Program-made: the position numbers and the translations under genes
NCBI GenBank assembly: GCA_014529385.2
Contig: CM043953.1
Coordinates: 112,784,549 to 112,848,548, forward strand
Direction of reading: 5' to 3'
Length of the DNA stretch: 64,000 nt
Origin: Adiantum capillus-veneris
Lineage: Eukaryota; Streptophyta; Polypodiopsida; Polypodiales; Pteridaceae
In this document: positions 1 through 11,279 of the stretch, piece by piece
Position numbering within the stretch: the first letter of the stretch is position 1
Layout of the letters: each line of letters starts with the position of its first letter
Notes under the pieces: model-generated
The model's input: only the letters and a program-made list of their open reading frames with translations
What the model was told of the DNA's origin: nothing
The model's database searches: none

Positions 1-140
1 CTCCATTAAAGCTTGGGAGGAGATAGAGTATTTTCCCTTCACACATGGTCAAGTGTGAGAGTGTGTGTGTCAATGCCCAGCAAAAATCAGCCCCCCCCTC
101 TCTTGGGCGAGCCCAAGCTGCTAAGTAAGTCTGGCTTTTG

Positions 141-475
141 CCTCATTGGACCTCCCCAGGTCAAGCCAATAGGGATTAAGCAGCATAAGTGATAGCCTTC
201 TGACATGTGTCCCCCTTTCCCCTTTTGTGAGAGCTTTAGGTAATTAAATAATTAAACTAAACTCTCATTGGACCCCTTTGCCTCCTGGCCAATAGGAATC
301 AGGCAAGCCATGGGGCTCCTGAATGCTCATTGGACCCCTTGGGAGACTGCCCAATAGTCTTCTAGGACACTTAATTCTTATTGGTTTCTTTTATTAAATG
401 TTTTTAAATTAATTAAACTAGATTTACTCTAGCTTAATTCTCATTGGTCCACTTCAAGGGTCTTCCAATAGGCAT
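141..475. repeat. Repeated inverted CCAAT-pair segment
   Basis: Four diverged units each open with CTCATTGG(A/T)CC or the very similar CCTCATTGGACC and close 20-30 bases later with CCAATAG. They lie at about 141-175, 261-297, 321-357 and 437-475. Each unit therefore holds an inverted and a direct CCAAT box and could fold into a weak hairpin. No gene or transposon boundary is attached. The rest of 1-900 is spacer with short GT runs near 61-70 and 548-562. Confidence 0.4.
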
Positions 476-900
476 TGGGCACACCTTGTGGGCATCTGGC
501 CTAGGGAGCTGACATGTGTCCCTCATTCCCTTTTTGTAAAGGGAGCCTGTGTGTGTGTGTGTGGCTTTCTCTCTCATCCCCTAGCTTTGGGGCTCGCCCC
601 CTCCCATGTAGGGATATAGAAAGACTTTTTTGGCACACACTAAGCATCCAATTTTCCCTAGGGTTGACCTTTGGACACAACCTTTGAATTTTGGAACCTT
701 AGCATTTTGGAAGTCTTAATGGGCTGAACCTTAGGGTCTTTTTGGCCCATTGTTTCACATGGTTCTTTTGCAGATGGCCCCCCCTTTGGATCCCTATTTT
801 CCCTCCTTTGGATCCCTACTGTGGCCGGTCTGCTAACTTAACCAATATTCTAGCTTTTTCTCCCTTGGCACTTCCCCACATTAAATGATCAGTTTAATAT

Positions 901-3073
901 GAGAAAATCATTTAGGAGAATTAGATATTGATTATTATGACACTCAACTTGTCTGTCTTGGCATTTAGAAAGCATCTTTAGGTTGGTCCCATCACATGCA
1001 AGTGAACTTGAACACTCATTGCTCTTCTAGAAGATGAGTAGGGGAAAAATAAGATCTCACCCTCTTGATTTACTTGATTTACAGTTCCCTTTTGCTGCGA
1101 ATCTGACGGATTTACACTATTTTGACCATAACTTTTTACCTGTAGCTCGGAATGACATGCTTCAAAAGGCAAAATTGACCTTCTCAACATGTTTGATATG
1201 AATTTGGACTATTCGTCACGCCCATGCACCAAGGAATTCGGTTTGTAAGGTCCACACTAGGCTAGGGAACCTTTTGCTTATAAGTCTTCTTGTATGGGCC
1301 CTTTGCTTGTATGCATCCAAGGAGAATCATGCTTTTTCAAAAAGCTATGATGCTTAAACAAATAGAGGAGGGCCCAATATTATTTTCTTGTGAAAAGAAT
1401 ATACAATTGGAGTCTTTTTGAAAGGAAAGAAACTATATGTATATTCTTAAGAGATATTGGGCCACCTATGTAGGGGGCATAGAAGACTTGTAGAGAGGGA
1501 CCATAATCTTTGGTAAAGAAAAGTGGAGAGTTGATTTCCATGGAAATTTATCTATATGGGGTGGAAGATGGATATATTATTTTTCTACCACTAATTTACA
1601 AGAGGTAAGAAAGTTTGGGGGTATATAGTTGGTTATTGTATGCTTATTCTATTTACAAAGCAAAAAAGAAAAGGGTGGTAATATAAATATATGACTAAGG
1701 TGACATTTTTGGGAAGAGTATAATGTATGTGTCACCACAAAGGTTAAACGAAGAGGGGGAATTTACTCTAGATAACTTAATAGCGTAGAAAAATATATAC
1801 ACATATGAGGAAGAGGACGTTGAGTAGGCTGCCAAATGTTGCAAAAAGATGGTTACCATTTTATGCCACTCACTAGATGGCCGGTGGAGTTGGTTAGTCA
1901 CTTTTGAAGCTATGGAGTTGTATGCTACATAGTCTTGAAGCTACCCATCCAGTTTTGGCCCATTTGGAGTGAGTTTGACTTCATATGTCAAATTTGACGC
2001 TTTGTAGCCTTCGAGTTATTTTCTGCTTTTCGAGAGCTTTCCTTGATTTTTTTTGTGACACCATCCATGTATATTGTGTATAGACCAAGTTTATAAGCTG
2101 TCTGTGTAGTAAAAATCCAATTTTGACATATGGCAAAAACCTAGATTTTCTACTTGGGACCCCCCTTGACCCCTGTCGAATGTTCAACTAGTGATATAGA
2201 AGTGTTATATTATATAGTGGCATGCTACAGTTCAAGTCCCGTCCAATTTGGTTGAGCTGACAGACCGCTATGGTCAATTTTTGGTCGTAGGACTTCACGC
2301 ACTGCTCGGTTTCTAGGGTTTTTTCCTTGAGCTTAGACTTGCTACCGGCCATATAGAAGTGATCATTGATCAACAAAGAACTTACCCCTCATGTCTCGTG
2401 TGAGACGGCGCTATAAACGAGCGACCGTGTCCCAAAATCCCGTGTGAAGAAGGTCGAAAGTTCTCTTCTCCAAGGAAGACTAGTGGAAATGAGATGATTT
2501 TGGACTACCTTGGATATCTATACTCAGACTTCCCACACTATTTTTCCTCAAATTCCCTTGTTAAGACCTATTTAGGAATTTTGGGAATTATTCAAGTCCC
2601 ATTTCTTATAACGCTATTAAAAAACTTAGTATTTTTGTGTAGTTTGAGCTATCATCTATTCACGGTTACACTCTATGTTTCATATACCCCTTAACACATA
2701 TCTATAGGGATATGTGTATTTATATACATACTTATATGCATCAACTACAATGACATCAAAAGAATGAGGGAAGCATGGCACTAACTCAATTTGCATTATA
2801 CTACATTATTCATGTAGAAAAAGTTCTTTGAATCAGTAGCTCAGATTTGAGACATTAACGTTAAAGAATTGGCTATATCAACACTCATAAAAAGAATCTA
2901 CAATAATCAAAAACAAATTTTAGAATTGAAGGGACCTCAAAATAGTGTGGTGTTTAGAAACACCAAGATAAAAAATAAAATCCAATTCATATATTTACAT
3001 GGATCCAAGTATTGTACAACTCATCTGAGGAAATGATACTATGTCAAGAGGCTCAATGACTATAAATACATCA
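901..3073. other. Spacer without a recognisable gene
   Basis: Open frames on both strands are short (about 60-70 codons), lack recognisable motifs and mostly lack an ATG in context. Two minus-strand stretches, about 1080-1190 and 2190-2376, translate to loosely similar peptides around a Val-Lys-Ser-Tyr core. They may be diverged copies of one dispersed repeat. I cannot assign a function. Confidence 0.45.
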
Positions 3074-3719
3074 TTAAACTTTGTGTTTTCTCATGTATTG
3101 CTCCAATACGTACAAGGTTTCTCTATCACAGGCTGCTTCATTTACCAACATATTGCAAGTATACTCTCGTTTGTCCCTTGCATAGATCCAACCAAGTAAC
3201 CATGCAGTGATTGTTCTCTCCAAAAAACTTTCAAGCTCTTCATTTGATTGATTCCACATTTGGAAAAATCAAGTAGGTTCCGGGCATATTCCACATTACA
3301 CTGTAAAGGGCCTCCTAAAAAATTAAGGTATTATTTCCATCCAGATCATGAAAAATTCTCCATGCTACATCCACGTTCTTGTGGTATACAAATCGATATC
3401 CAATTAGAAGATTTGTCTTTTGGCATGCTGCCTGTCCTGCTATGACATTAAATTTTTGATGGTGTTGTGGAAAGCATAACTCAAGAATACGACGAGTCCT
3501 TTGCAATCTATTAGTGCTCCAAATCCACACCTCAAACCATTGCATGCAAAAATCAAGGAAAGTAAATGCATCTTTGCGAATAAAATGCCACACATTTGAC
3601 TCTCTTCAACGAGATGCATATGTTTTCCCCAATCTGGGCATACATCACCATGTTGCATTTGAATGGTCTTAAGTAACACACCATTGAGTTCAAGGATCAA
3701 TACTCTTCTTTGTTTTTGT
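3074..3719 (-). pseudogene. FCP1/NIF-type phosphatase-like domain, truncated and frameshifted
   Basis: Minus-strand translation gives blocks in the order expected of the plant FCP1-homology (NLI-interacting factor, HAD superfamily) family. The first is a hydrophobic strand with RVLILELNGVLL, matching the plant Asp-Leu-Asn-Gly-Leu-Leu signature but with Glu where the catalytic Asp is expected. Then come WFEVWIWSTN, the region around KNVDVAWRIF, and a C-terminal helix. A frameshift near 3580 and a stop near 3315 separate the blocks. In the family, HAD phosphatases remove phosphate from proteins such as the RNA polymerase II tail. The 5' part is missing because a Ty3 LTR begins at 3720, and it does not resume beyond the far LTR. 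The family call is from remembered motifs. The copy is certainly not functional. Confidence 0.6.
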
Positions 3720-4743
3720 TGTCGTGCCATGGCACGTTCATAATGTGAAATTAAAGTATCTACCTCACTCTTAATCTTTATGATGTGTGGGACCAAATGC
3801 TACAATGTACATAGTGTGATATATGCGAAAATAGATGCCACGGTTGCAGCTCTGTATATACCTTGCCGGGCGGGCGTGGCCCTACATGTGGTACCATGGA
3901 ATTATTTTTCACATAAATATTTTCCTAATTTGCTTTAGGAATGTACAAATGTCAAGTGTTTTGAAGTGGCACGCTCGTTTTTCCTAGAAAGTTCAATGCG
4001 GCCAATCTCGGCCAAAAATAGCAGGTTTCGTGCGCTGGCGTGAAAGACATGTCCAAAGTGCTTACCAAGTGGGAAAATTAGGTTCGACATAAAATTTAAG
4101 CCCAATGGGATTTTTCCACAATTTTAGGGATTTTTCCCAGCTCGTTTGGGCTTTTTACGGACAAAAAGTGACATTTTTGGGCTAAAAATGGTCACAAATA
4201 GCCTTAAAAATGCCCAAAATAGCTCAAAATGCCACATCAACGATGCTGGCATTGTTTCTCAAGTTTTGTGGGAATTTTTAGAGCCAATAATGAGCTTATT
4301 TGGGCACATGAGCAAGGAGATACAGCCATTCCTTTATAGGGTGCTAGTGCAGTCCCGTGTTGCTTCCACTACATGGTTGAGGCTCTGAGGCCTCCAATTA
4401 GGGTTTCCCCTCCTCAAATAACTACTTGGGCTTCTCCAATGAAGTACTGAAGCTTCCATGAAATGGTCACGAAAAAGAATCAAAGCGTAAATTTAGGGTT
4501 TTTAATAGGTCGAATGAGCACTGCATCTGTGTAATTGGGAGCGAGGCTACACCTAATCTTCACACACACAAGAGTTTTGAGTTAGTATTGGTTCTTTTTC
4601 AAAGTGGAGCTTTCATGGATGGAGTTTTGTTCTTTTTTAGTGTGTTTTTGGATTCAAATTGTCTACGCCTTGCTTGATTTTACTACGAATCCTCACAGTC
4701 AGAGGCCCGACGCTTTCCTAGTCGCACTGCGCACTTCTTGACA
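3720..4743 (+). repeat. 5' LTR of the Ty3 element
   Basis: About 1,024 bases starting TGTCGTGCCATGG and ending CACTTCTTGACA, with TGTC/GACA short inverted ends. It aligns along its whole length with 10210-11224. By eye the pair is roughly 95% identical with small indels, so the insertion is not recent. A TGG-initial stretch, TTGGTGAACCCGACATG, follows about 5 bases after the end and may be the primer-binding site. I cannot name the tRNA; it is not the initiator-Met type. Confidence 0.9.
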
Positions 4744-4827
4744 CGTTTTTGGTGAACCCGACATGAAGTAGGCTAGGGTGAGGGTTCAAAAGCTTCATTT
4801 AAGGTCTAAAATCAAAGCTTTAAAGCT

Positions 4828-6225
4828 ATGAAGCAACAAGAGAAACAGGGGGTTCGGTTTGATCCAGTCACAATGCAAATGTTTCAAGCTTTTGCAGTGT
4901 TTATGCAGCAGCAGCGGGAAGCTGCAGAAAGGAGGGAGCTCTCCTCAACCAAAGCGCTTCAATATGTGGTGAATAAATTGGACCAATTTAAAGGTAAAGG
5001 TATAACAAAGTATCTTTGTGGATATGTAAAGGAGATGGAGCTTCATCGAGTGCCCGAAGAGATGGTGCAAAGTTTTGAACTTGCTGTGGTTCCCGAGATC
5101 AGAGAGCATGTAAGGGGAATTATAAATGAGCATGGGGAAACTTGGGAATCATTCAAATTAGCCTTGAAGGAAGATTATTTCATGAAGGACTCCGAAAGGG
5201 TAACAAAGAGGACTTTCTTAGAGTGGGTAGTTCGGCCAAAAGAGGGGCTCTTGCCTACCGAACTGCTAAGGGAATTCGAACGCCGTTATGATCAACTTTC
5301 AAGAACTGAAAAGGCTACTCTAAACTCATAGAAGACAGAGCTCTTTTTGCAAGCCGCAGGTAAAGAGATTCAAGAGAAGTTAGAGTTACTAATTGAGGAT
5401 AAGGATGCGGAACAGGGTTTTAAGACTGATTGGAATGAGGTCGAAGACGCCATTTCACTGCTAGCTAAGCGACAATGACGAAGAGATAAGATGATAGTCA
5501 ACCCTACTCAATCCCAAAGTGTTCCCGAGAGTCCTATAAAGCCTGTGATTGTGAGGAATGCAAGAGCTCAAGTTAAAGCTTACAAGGATAGAAGAAAAGA
5601 GGCAACCATCAGGTTAATCTACAGGGCAACGACCGCAAACCATAGAAGGCTTTGTCAATAGATGCATATGGTGTGATAGTACTGACCATGGAAGGAGGGA
5701 TTGTGAAAGTTTTAAAGACGCTTTGACAAAGGAGCTCGTTTTCTTTACAGATGGAAAAATTCACTTAAGTGAAACAGGTAAGATCTTGGGAACGAACTTT
5801 GGCAAAGGCAGGATGAAGAAACTAGTTGAGGACATGGCTACTAGCCATGCCATCTCAATGGTTGAGGCAGCCGCCTATGGGTTGAAGGTGGATCCTATCA
5901 AAAGAAAAGGATCAATCAAGGCTGGAGAAGAGGAATCTAATGGTATTGGAGAGCTATGGCCATGCACTATAGAGTCTTCTATGAAGGGTAAAATGACTAC
6001 AGAGGTTTTACATGAAGTTGGAGATTGCATTCGGCTTGAAATAGGCTGGAATGACTCTGTGGACTCTTTGTCAGTGCATGCATATATTGCCAAATGTCAA
6101 GAAAATGAGGCCATTGTTGAAGAGAAACGTAGGCGCGAGAATGGGGATGAAGGGCCTTCAAAGCGGGCAACGAGGAGTGGAGGTAGAAAAACACAGTGCC
6201 TCCTAGATCACCTTCCCCGTAACAA
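4828..6225 (+). pseudogene. Gag of the Ty3 element
   Basis: Starts at a true ATG 84 bases after the 5' LTR and opens MKQQEKQGVRFDP. The first 168 codons are alpha-helical and charged, with a retrotransposon capsid-like Trp/Leu pattern, and end at a TAG (5329-5331). The frame then continues with further breaks. Near 5660-5705 it encodes the zinc knuckle CIWCDSTDHGRRDC (C-X2-C-X4-H-X4-C), which in Gag binds the RNA genome. A lysine-rich segment follows toward 6225. In an intact element this would form the capsid particle in the cytoplasm. Internal stops make this copy a pseudogene. Confidence 0.75.
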
Positions 6226-7179
6226 ATGCCTGTCCCCGAAGTGCCTATGCAAGAGGCCTCTAAAGACAAAAAGAAGGATGCAACAAAATCTAAAGCAAAG
6301 GGTCCGGCCTACAAACTCCAATCCGATATAGAGACAGCAATGGATCTCAAAAAGGTTTTGGAAGAGAGGATTCTAAACAACAAGGTGGAATTTACCTTGG
6401 GTGAGGTCCTTGGTATAGAAAAGCGGGAATTCCACGAAGAAATAATTGATATCATAAAGAGGAAGCGACAGTCTCTTACTGAATCTATCCATGTACAGGG
6501 TGAAGAAGAGACTTTAAATGCACAGGGTGTACAGGTCTATGGCAAACAAGGTGATGAAACTGTTGTTGGATGCTACAAGTTTAGGGGAGGAGTAAAACAC
6601 GTTCGCTTCTTGGATGATGAAGATGAAGTGGAAACCACTCACAAGAGCTACTACTTGAATAGTCACCATTGGGCAAGAGCAACTACTGAGACGCTGGTAA
6701 AAGTGGGAGACTTAGAAGAGCCATACATTGCGTTGATAGATCATGGGTCGGAAATTAACCTCATGTCAAAGAGTCTTTATCAAAAAGGGAAATGGCCAAT
6801 TGATATAAATCATGGATGGATGATTCGTGCAGCAAACATCTCATCAGGAGATCTGTACGGAGCTTGTCCAAATGTAAAGGTGACTATTGGGGATGTGAAA
6901 GATGACCAAAATTTCTTTGTACAGGAGATGTCTACATATCCTCTTATCCTTGGGTAGCCATACATCACTGCTACTTGCATGGAAACCAAGGTGATGGATG
7001 ATGGGTCAGCTTATGCAAGGATTAGGAGTAGGGATGGAAAGTGTGCAGTACAATTCCTTAATGTGTGTGTGGACCATGAAAGGAACCGTGAAAGTCTTAG
7101 AGAGCAACCCTTGCCAAAGACGAACAAAGAATTGAAGGACTACAGGGATATGAGGGGTTTTGGCCATGTACCATTGTAG
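6226..7179 (+). pseudogene. Retropepsin region of the Ty3 element
   Basis: The segment includes a charged linker followed by YIALIDHGSEINLMS, the retropepsin active-site strand, at roughly 6720-6770. The usual Asp-Ser/Thr-Gly is Asp-His-Gly here. Downstream ILG at about 6950 matches the second conserved strand of the fold and is followed directly by a stop (TAG, 6955-6957). The frame then resumes to 7179. Retropepsins cut the Gag-Pol polyprotein during particle maturation. The His substitution and the stop make activity unlikely. Confidence 0.7.
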
Positions 7180-7349
7180 AGCGGGATTGAAGTGGTACAA
7201 GAAGATAAAGGTTCTCGCATGATGTATATGCAAAGGATACATTTTTTATAGGTTTTGTAGGATTATCAGACTATGGATCTATTGCTTTTACAAAGTGTGA
7301 GGACTTAAAGTGGGGTGAACGACAACATGTAAATAGTGTACAAAGAGGT

Positions 7350-8478
7350 TTGAAGATGAATGTTTTGCTAGAAGATGATGAATGCATTGCAGGTGTGTTT
7401 GATGAGTGTTCCTTTGTGGATACTATGCAAGATTTGGAGTCTTTAGTGGACTGGAATTTGCATATGGGAAGTGAGGTCGTGAAAGTATGCTCAATCGAAA
7501 TGTACAAAGTCATTGAGGATTTCAAAAATTCTCAAAGTGTTGATGCACGAGTGGAGACCAAGTATAAGTCCGTGGCAAAGAAAGTGAAACTAGTGGCATT
7601 ACCTCTACCAAAAGATTGCACAAATAAGATGGAGCAAGCTGCTTTGCAACCTAGCCTTCGTGACCCAAGCAAGATTGGACACAAGTTCACAAAGGATTCT
7701 TTGAAAGAGTTGAAGGTTGGTTGCGAGGACAGTTCGACAAAAATTGAAAAGATATGCTTTGAAGACATGCTTGCCAAACACGAAAAAGCTTTAAATTGCA
7801 TTTGAGCCTTATGAGATAGGGTGTGTTGATCCATCCATTGTTGCTCCTATGGTGATCTTCACTATCCCTCATGTACCTTGGAACTTGAGACCTATTCCTG
7901 TTCCAAAGGCTCATTTGCCAAAACTCATTGATTTGCTTAATGAAAAGATCAAGATGGGTATCTTGGAGCCTTCTTGTGCTCCATATTCAAACAAGTGGTT
8001 CACTGTTCCAAAGAAAAATGGTTCTTTATGCTTTATTCAAGATATGCTACCTGTAAACAAGGTGACAATCAGAAATATGGGTATAGGGCCAATTGTTGAT
8101 AAGTTTGCAGAGGCATTTGCAGGGAGAGCAATATATTCTATGGGAGATTTGTACTCAGGGTATGATCAGTTCCAACTAGCAATGGAAAGAAGGGAACTGA
8201 CTACCATGAGGACACCCTCGGGTTTAGTAAGGATGTGCACCTTACCTCAGGGGGCAACGAATTCAGTTGCACACATGATGAATGGTATGAACAAAGTCCT
8301 ATGTGACTTCATACCGCAAACTACAATGCCTTTCCTTGATGATGTGCCAATCAAAGGATGTGATGTAAGTGATAAAAATGTGGCTCTAGACTCGAGGGGG
8401 TGCCGAAAGTATGTGGCAAACCATATCAACGATTGTGATAATATCTTGTCAAGGTTGGAAGAGGTGAACCTTACCTAG
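7350..8478 (+). pseudogene. Pol linker and reverse transcriptase of the Ty3 element
   Basis: 7350-7805 encodes the linker between protease and polymerase. A one-base shift near 7803 separates it from the RT at about 7805-8478. RT motifs in order are the fingers sequence with GILEPSCAPYSNKWFTVPKK, a dimerised D-L-Y-S-G-Y-D block (motif A), LPQGATNSVAH (motif B) and the catalytic FLDD (motif C) near 8330-8345. The catalytic aspartates remain although the frame is broken. In the family this enzyme copies element RNA into cDNA inside the particle. The spacing to RNase H is normal for Ty3. Confidence 0.85.
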
Positions 8479-8493
8479 TCTTGCCAAAAGTCA

Positions 8494-9300
8494 GTGTTTG
8501 GTGTGAATGAAGTTCTTATTGTGGGACATATGTGCGGGCCATATGGTAGAAGTCCTTGTCCTGCAAAAGTTGATGTAATCCAAAGAATGAAAGAGAAATG
8601 TATAAATGTCACTGAGGTTCGAAGGTTCTTGGGTGCATGCGTGTTTTATGTTATCTGGATTCCGCATTATGCACATGTAGCAGAGCCTTTGTATCAACTT
8701 TTGAGAAAGAACCAAAAGTTTCAATGGGAAGAAATGCATACACATGCCATGAGGAAATTAAAGAAGTTGTTGCTTATGTCTCCAACTTTGCGGAAAGCAA
8801 ACTATGAATGTGGAAGATATGTAATTGTGACAGTGGATACTAGCCCCACAGAAATTGGATGGGAGATTGGGCAAGATGATAATGATGGCAAGCGATATGT
8901 GGTGAGGTTTGGAGCAAAAGTCCTAAGTCCTCGTCAACGCAACTATCCACAAGTAAAAAGAGAGTTATGGGGAGTAGTCACAGCTTTGAAATGTGACAAA
9001 GAGTACTTGATCGGAGCAAATGTAATAGTGGAGACTGATTGTCTACCCCTTCTTGGAATGATAACAAGTTGCTCAACTCCCGACATTGCTATGTTGAGAT
9101 GGATTGCCTACATAAAGTCCTTGAATCCAGAATTTAAGCATATTGCAGGGAAAGATAATCCAGTTGCAGATATGCTTTCAAGAGCAAGGTATGAAAAAGA
9201 AGAAGACATGGTTGTCGAGGGAGATGATGTAGGCACACAGTTCTATAATATCTCTCATGCCAAGGGTGATCATGTTTGCCTGTCAAATGCACTTGAGTCG
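8494..9300 (+). pseudogene. RNase H region of the Ty3 element
   Basis: This part of a 366-codon frame begins with the RT thumb/connection block (RRFLGACVFY). It continues into RNase H with TVDTSPTEIGWEI (first catalytic Asp), KRELWGVVTALK (Glu), ETDCLPLL (Asp) and the terminal KDNPVADMLSRA. All of these signatures can be read. The enzyme removes the RNA strand during reverse transcription. One stop at about 8476 separates it from the RT. Confidence 0.85.
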
Positions 9301-10151
9301 TTTACAGAGGACCTGTATCAAGGTGATTGGTTGCTCATTGGACACTATCTGAGCACTTTGACAAGGCAAGAAGGGGTGACTGATCAAGAGTTCAAAAGAA
9401 TACGGAGAAAGGCCTATGGATACTTTTTGAAAGATGGGTACTTATGGAAGCGTCCAAAACAAAGAAATGGAATGCCAATGAGAGTCATGAATGATAAGGA
9501 TGCTCAAAATGAGCTTAGGAAAAAGTTTCATGAGAGTCTTTATGCTGGACATAGAGGTGTATGGGCCACCTTTACTAAAATGAGAAACCTATAATGCCAA
9601 TTGAGGATGTAATTCCCACATGGAATGTATTGCCTTGGGAAGATGGAATGAGTAGGGAAGACCTTCTTGCTTTGCGCATACAACAGTTAGAAAGAAGGCC
9701 CCAAGATATTGAGATTGCAGTAGCACGATTGAAAGATGCAAGGTTAAAGAATAAGGATAGATTTGATAAGAGGCATAGGCTCAGACCTAAAGCTATTGAG
9801 GAAGGTGATTGGGTGTTGGTGTATGACAACAGTCTTGACAACCAACATTCAACAATAAGAAAGCTTTCAAAGAGATGGTTTGGTCCTTATGTGGTTCAAC
9901 ATGTACATGGGAATGCAAATTATACCTTGCATGAATTATATGGGACAAAAATGAAGATTCCCATTGCAGGGAAAAGAATCAAGTTATTCAAAACAAGAGG
10001 TGATACAGATCCCTTTGATTCACAGGAAGGTCAAAATGAAGGCTCTGGTGAAAATGCTATGGATATGGATGAAGAACAAGAGGATGATGCATTAGATTTT
10101 GTTGCAAGTGATGACGAAATTGATATGTATGTTGACTTGGATGAAGACTGA
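9301..10151 (+). pseudogene. Integrase with its catalytic core deleted
   Basis: The N-terminal zinc-binding part is partly present (HESLYAGHRGVWATFTKM), then the frame stops at 9592-9594. The next reading frame (9594-10151) is already the C-terminal domain, with RFDKRHRLRPK, GDWVLVYDNSLD and KRWFGPYVV. The Cys pair of the zinc finger and the whole Asp-Asp-Glu core, about 500-600 bases in relatives, are missing at the junction near 9590. The tail is acidic. Without the core this copy cannot integrate cDNA. Confidence 0.8.
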
Positions 10152-10195
10152 ACCTACAAAAGATATGTGTGGCACATGCCTGAGGATGTGCAGGT

Positions 10196-10209
10196 TTAGA
10201 GGGGGTGGA
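10196..10209 (+). other. Polypurine tract of the Ty3 element
   Basis: TTAGAGGGGGTGGA lies immediately before the 3' LTR start TGTCATACC. This is the position and composition expected for the plus-strand primer. Confidence 0.8.
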
Positions 10210-11224
10210 TGTCATACCATGGCACGTTCATAATGTGAAATTAAAGTATCTACCTCACTCTTAATCTTTATGATGTGTGGGACCAAATGCTACAATGCAC
10301 ATAGTGTGATATATGCGAAAATAGATGCCACGGTTGCAGCTCTGTATATACCTTGCCGGGCGGGCGTGGCCCTACACGTGGTACCATGGAATTCTTTTTC
10401 ACATAAATATTTTCCTAATTTACTTTAGGAATGTACAAATGTCAAGTGTTTTGAAGTGGCACGCTCGTTTTGCCTAGAAAGTTCAATGCGGGCAATCTCG
10501 GCCAAAAATAGCAGGTTTCGTGCGCTGGTGTGAAAGACGTGTCCAATGTGCTTACCAAGTGGGAAAATGAGGTTCAACATGAAATTTAAGCCCAATGGGA
10601 TTTTTCCCAACTCGTTTGGGCTTTTTACGGACAAAAAGTGACATTTTTGGGCTAAAAATGGCCTAAAAATGGTCACAAATAGCCTTAAAAATGCCCAAAA
10701 TAGCTCAAAATGCCACATCAACGACATTGGAGTTTCTGCTCAAGTTGTGTGGGAATTTTTAGAGCCAAGAAGGAGCTCATTTGCGCACACGAGCAAGGAG
10801 ATACAGCCATTCCTTTACATGGTGCTAGTGCAGTCCCGTGCTGCTTCCACTACATGGTTGAGGCTCTGAGGCCTCCAATTAGGGTTCCCCCTCTTCAAAT
10901 AACTACTTGGGCTTCTCCAATGAAGTACTAAAGCTTCCATGAAATGATCACAACGAAGAATCGAAGCGTAAATTTAGGGTTTTTAACAGGTCGAATGAGC
11001 ACTGCATCTCTGCAATTGGGAGCGAGGCTACACCTAATCTTCACACACACAAGAGTTTTGAGTTAGTATTGGTTCTTTTTCAAAGTGGAGCTTTCATAGC
11101 TGGAGTTTTGTTCTTTTTTAGTGTGTTTTTGGCTTCAAATCGTCTACACCTTGCTTGATTTTGCTACAAATCCTCACAGTCAGAGGCCCGATGCTTTCCT
11201 AGTCGCACTGCGCACTTCTTGACA
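10210..11224 (+). repeat. 3' LTR of the Ty3 element
   Basis: Full-length partner of 3720-4743, beginning TGTCATACCATGG and ending CACTTCTTGACA. Compared with the 5' LTR it lacks one short stretch (near 10595) and carries an extra GGCCTAAAAAT duplication near 10660. Short open frames inside it are not genes. Confidence 0.9.
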
Positions 11225-11279
11225 CCGTATAGTATCTGAGGGTGGTGGAATCAATTTCCTTCTAGGCCTATGAGTCCTC

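Larger units (their letters stand above)
3720..11224 (+). mobile_element. Ty3-type LTR retrotransposon, integrase core deleted
   Basis: Two direct repeats of about 1 kb begin TGTC and end GACA (3720-4743 and 10210-11224). They enclose gag, retropepsin, reverse transcriptase, RNase H and integrase remnants in Ty3 order. A purine tract abuts the 3' LTR. The coding region has several stops and frameshifts, and the integrase catalytic core is missing, so it is non-autonomous. No 5-bp target duplication is visible: the left flank ends TTTGT and the right flank begins CCGTA. The left flank is a phosphatase-like pseudogene whose missing half is not on the right. The ends have therefore been rearranged or the element is a recombinant. 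Confidence 0.9.

Noticed and set aside
2390-2480. Possible small structured RNA or tRNA
   Set aside because: No A/B boxes or cloverleaf pairing could be drawn.
4146-4388. 80-codon ORF with a partner at 10669-10869
   Set aside because: Both copies are inside the two LTRs and are not conserved as a frame; the repeat explains the similarity.
8247-8745. Minus-strand ORFs inside the Ty3 RT (and 5875-6269, 7532-7914, 9575-9841)
   Set aside because: Antisense shadows of gag, pol and integrase; no motifs of their own.
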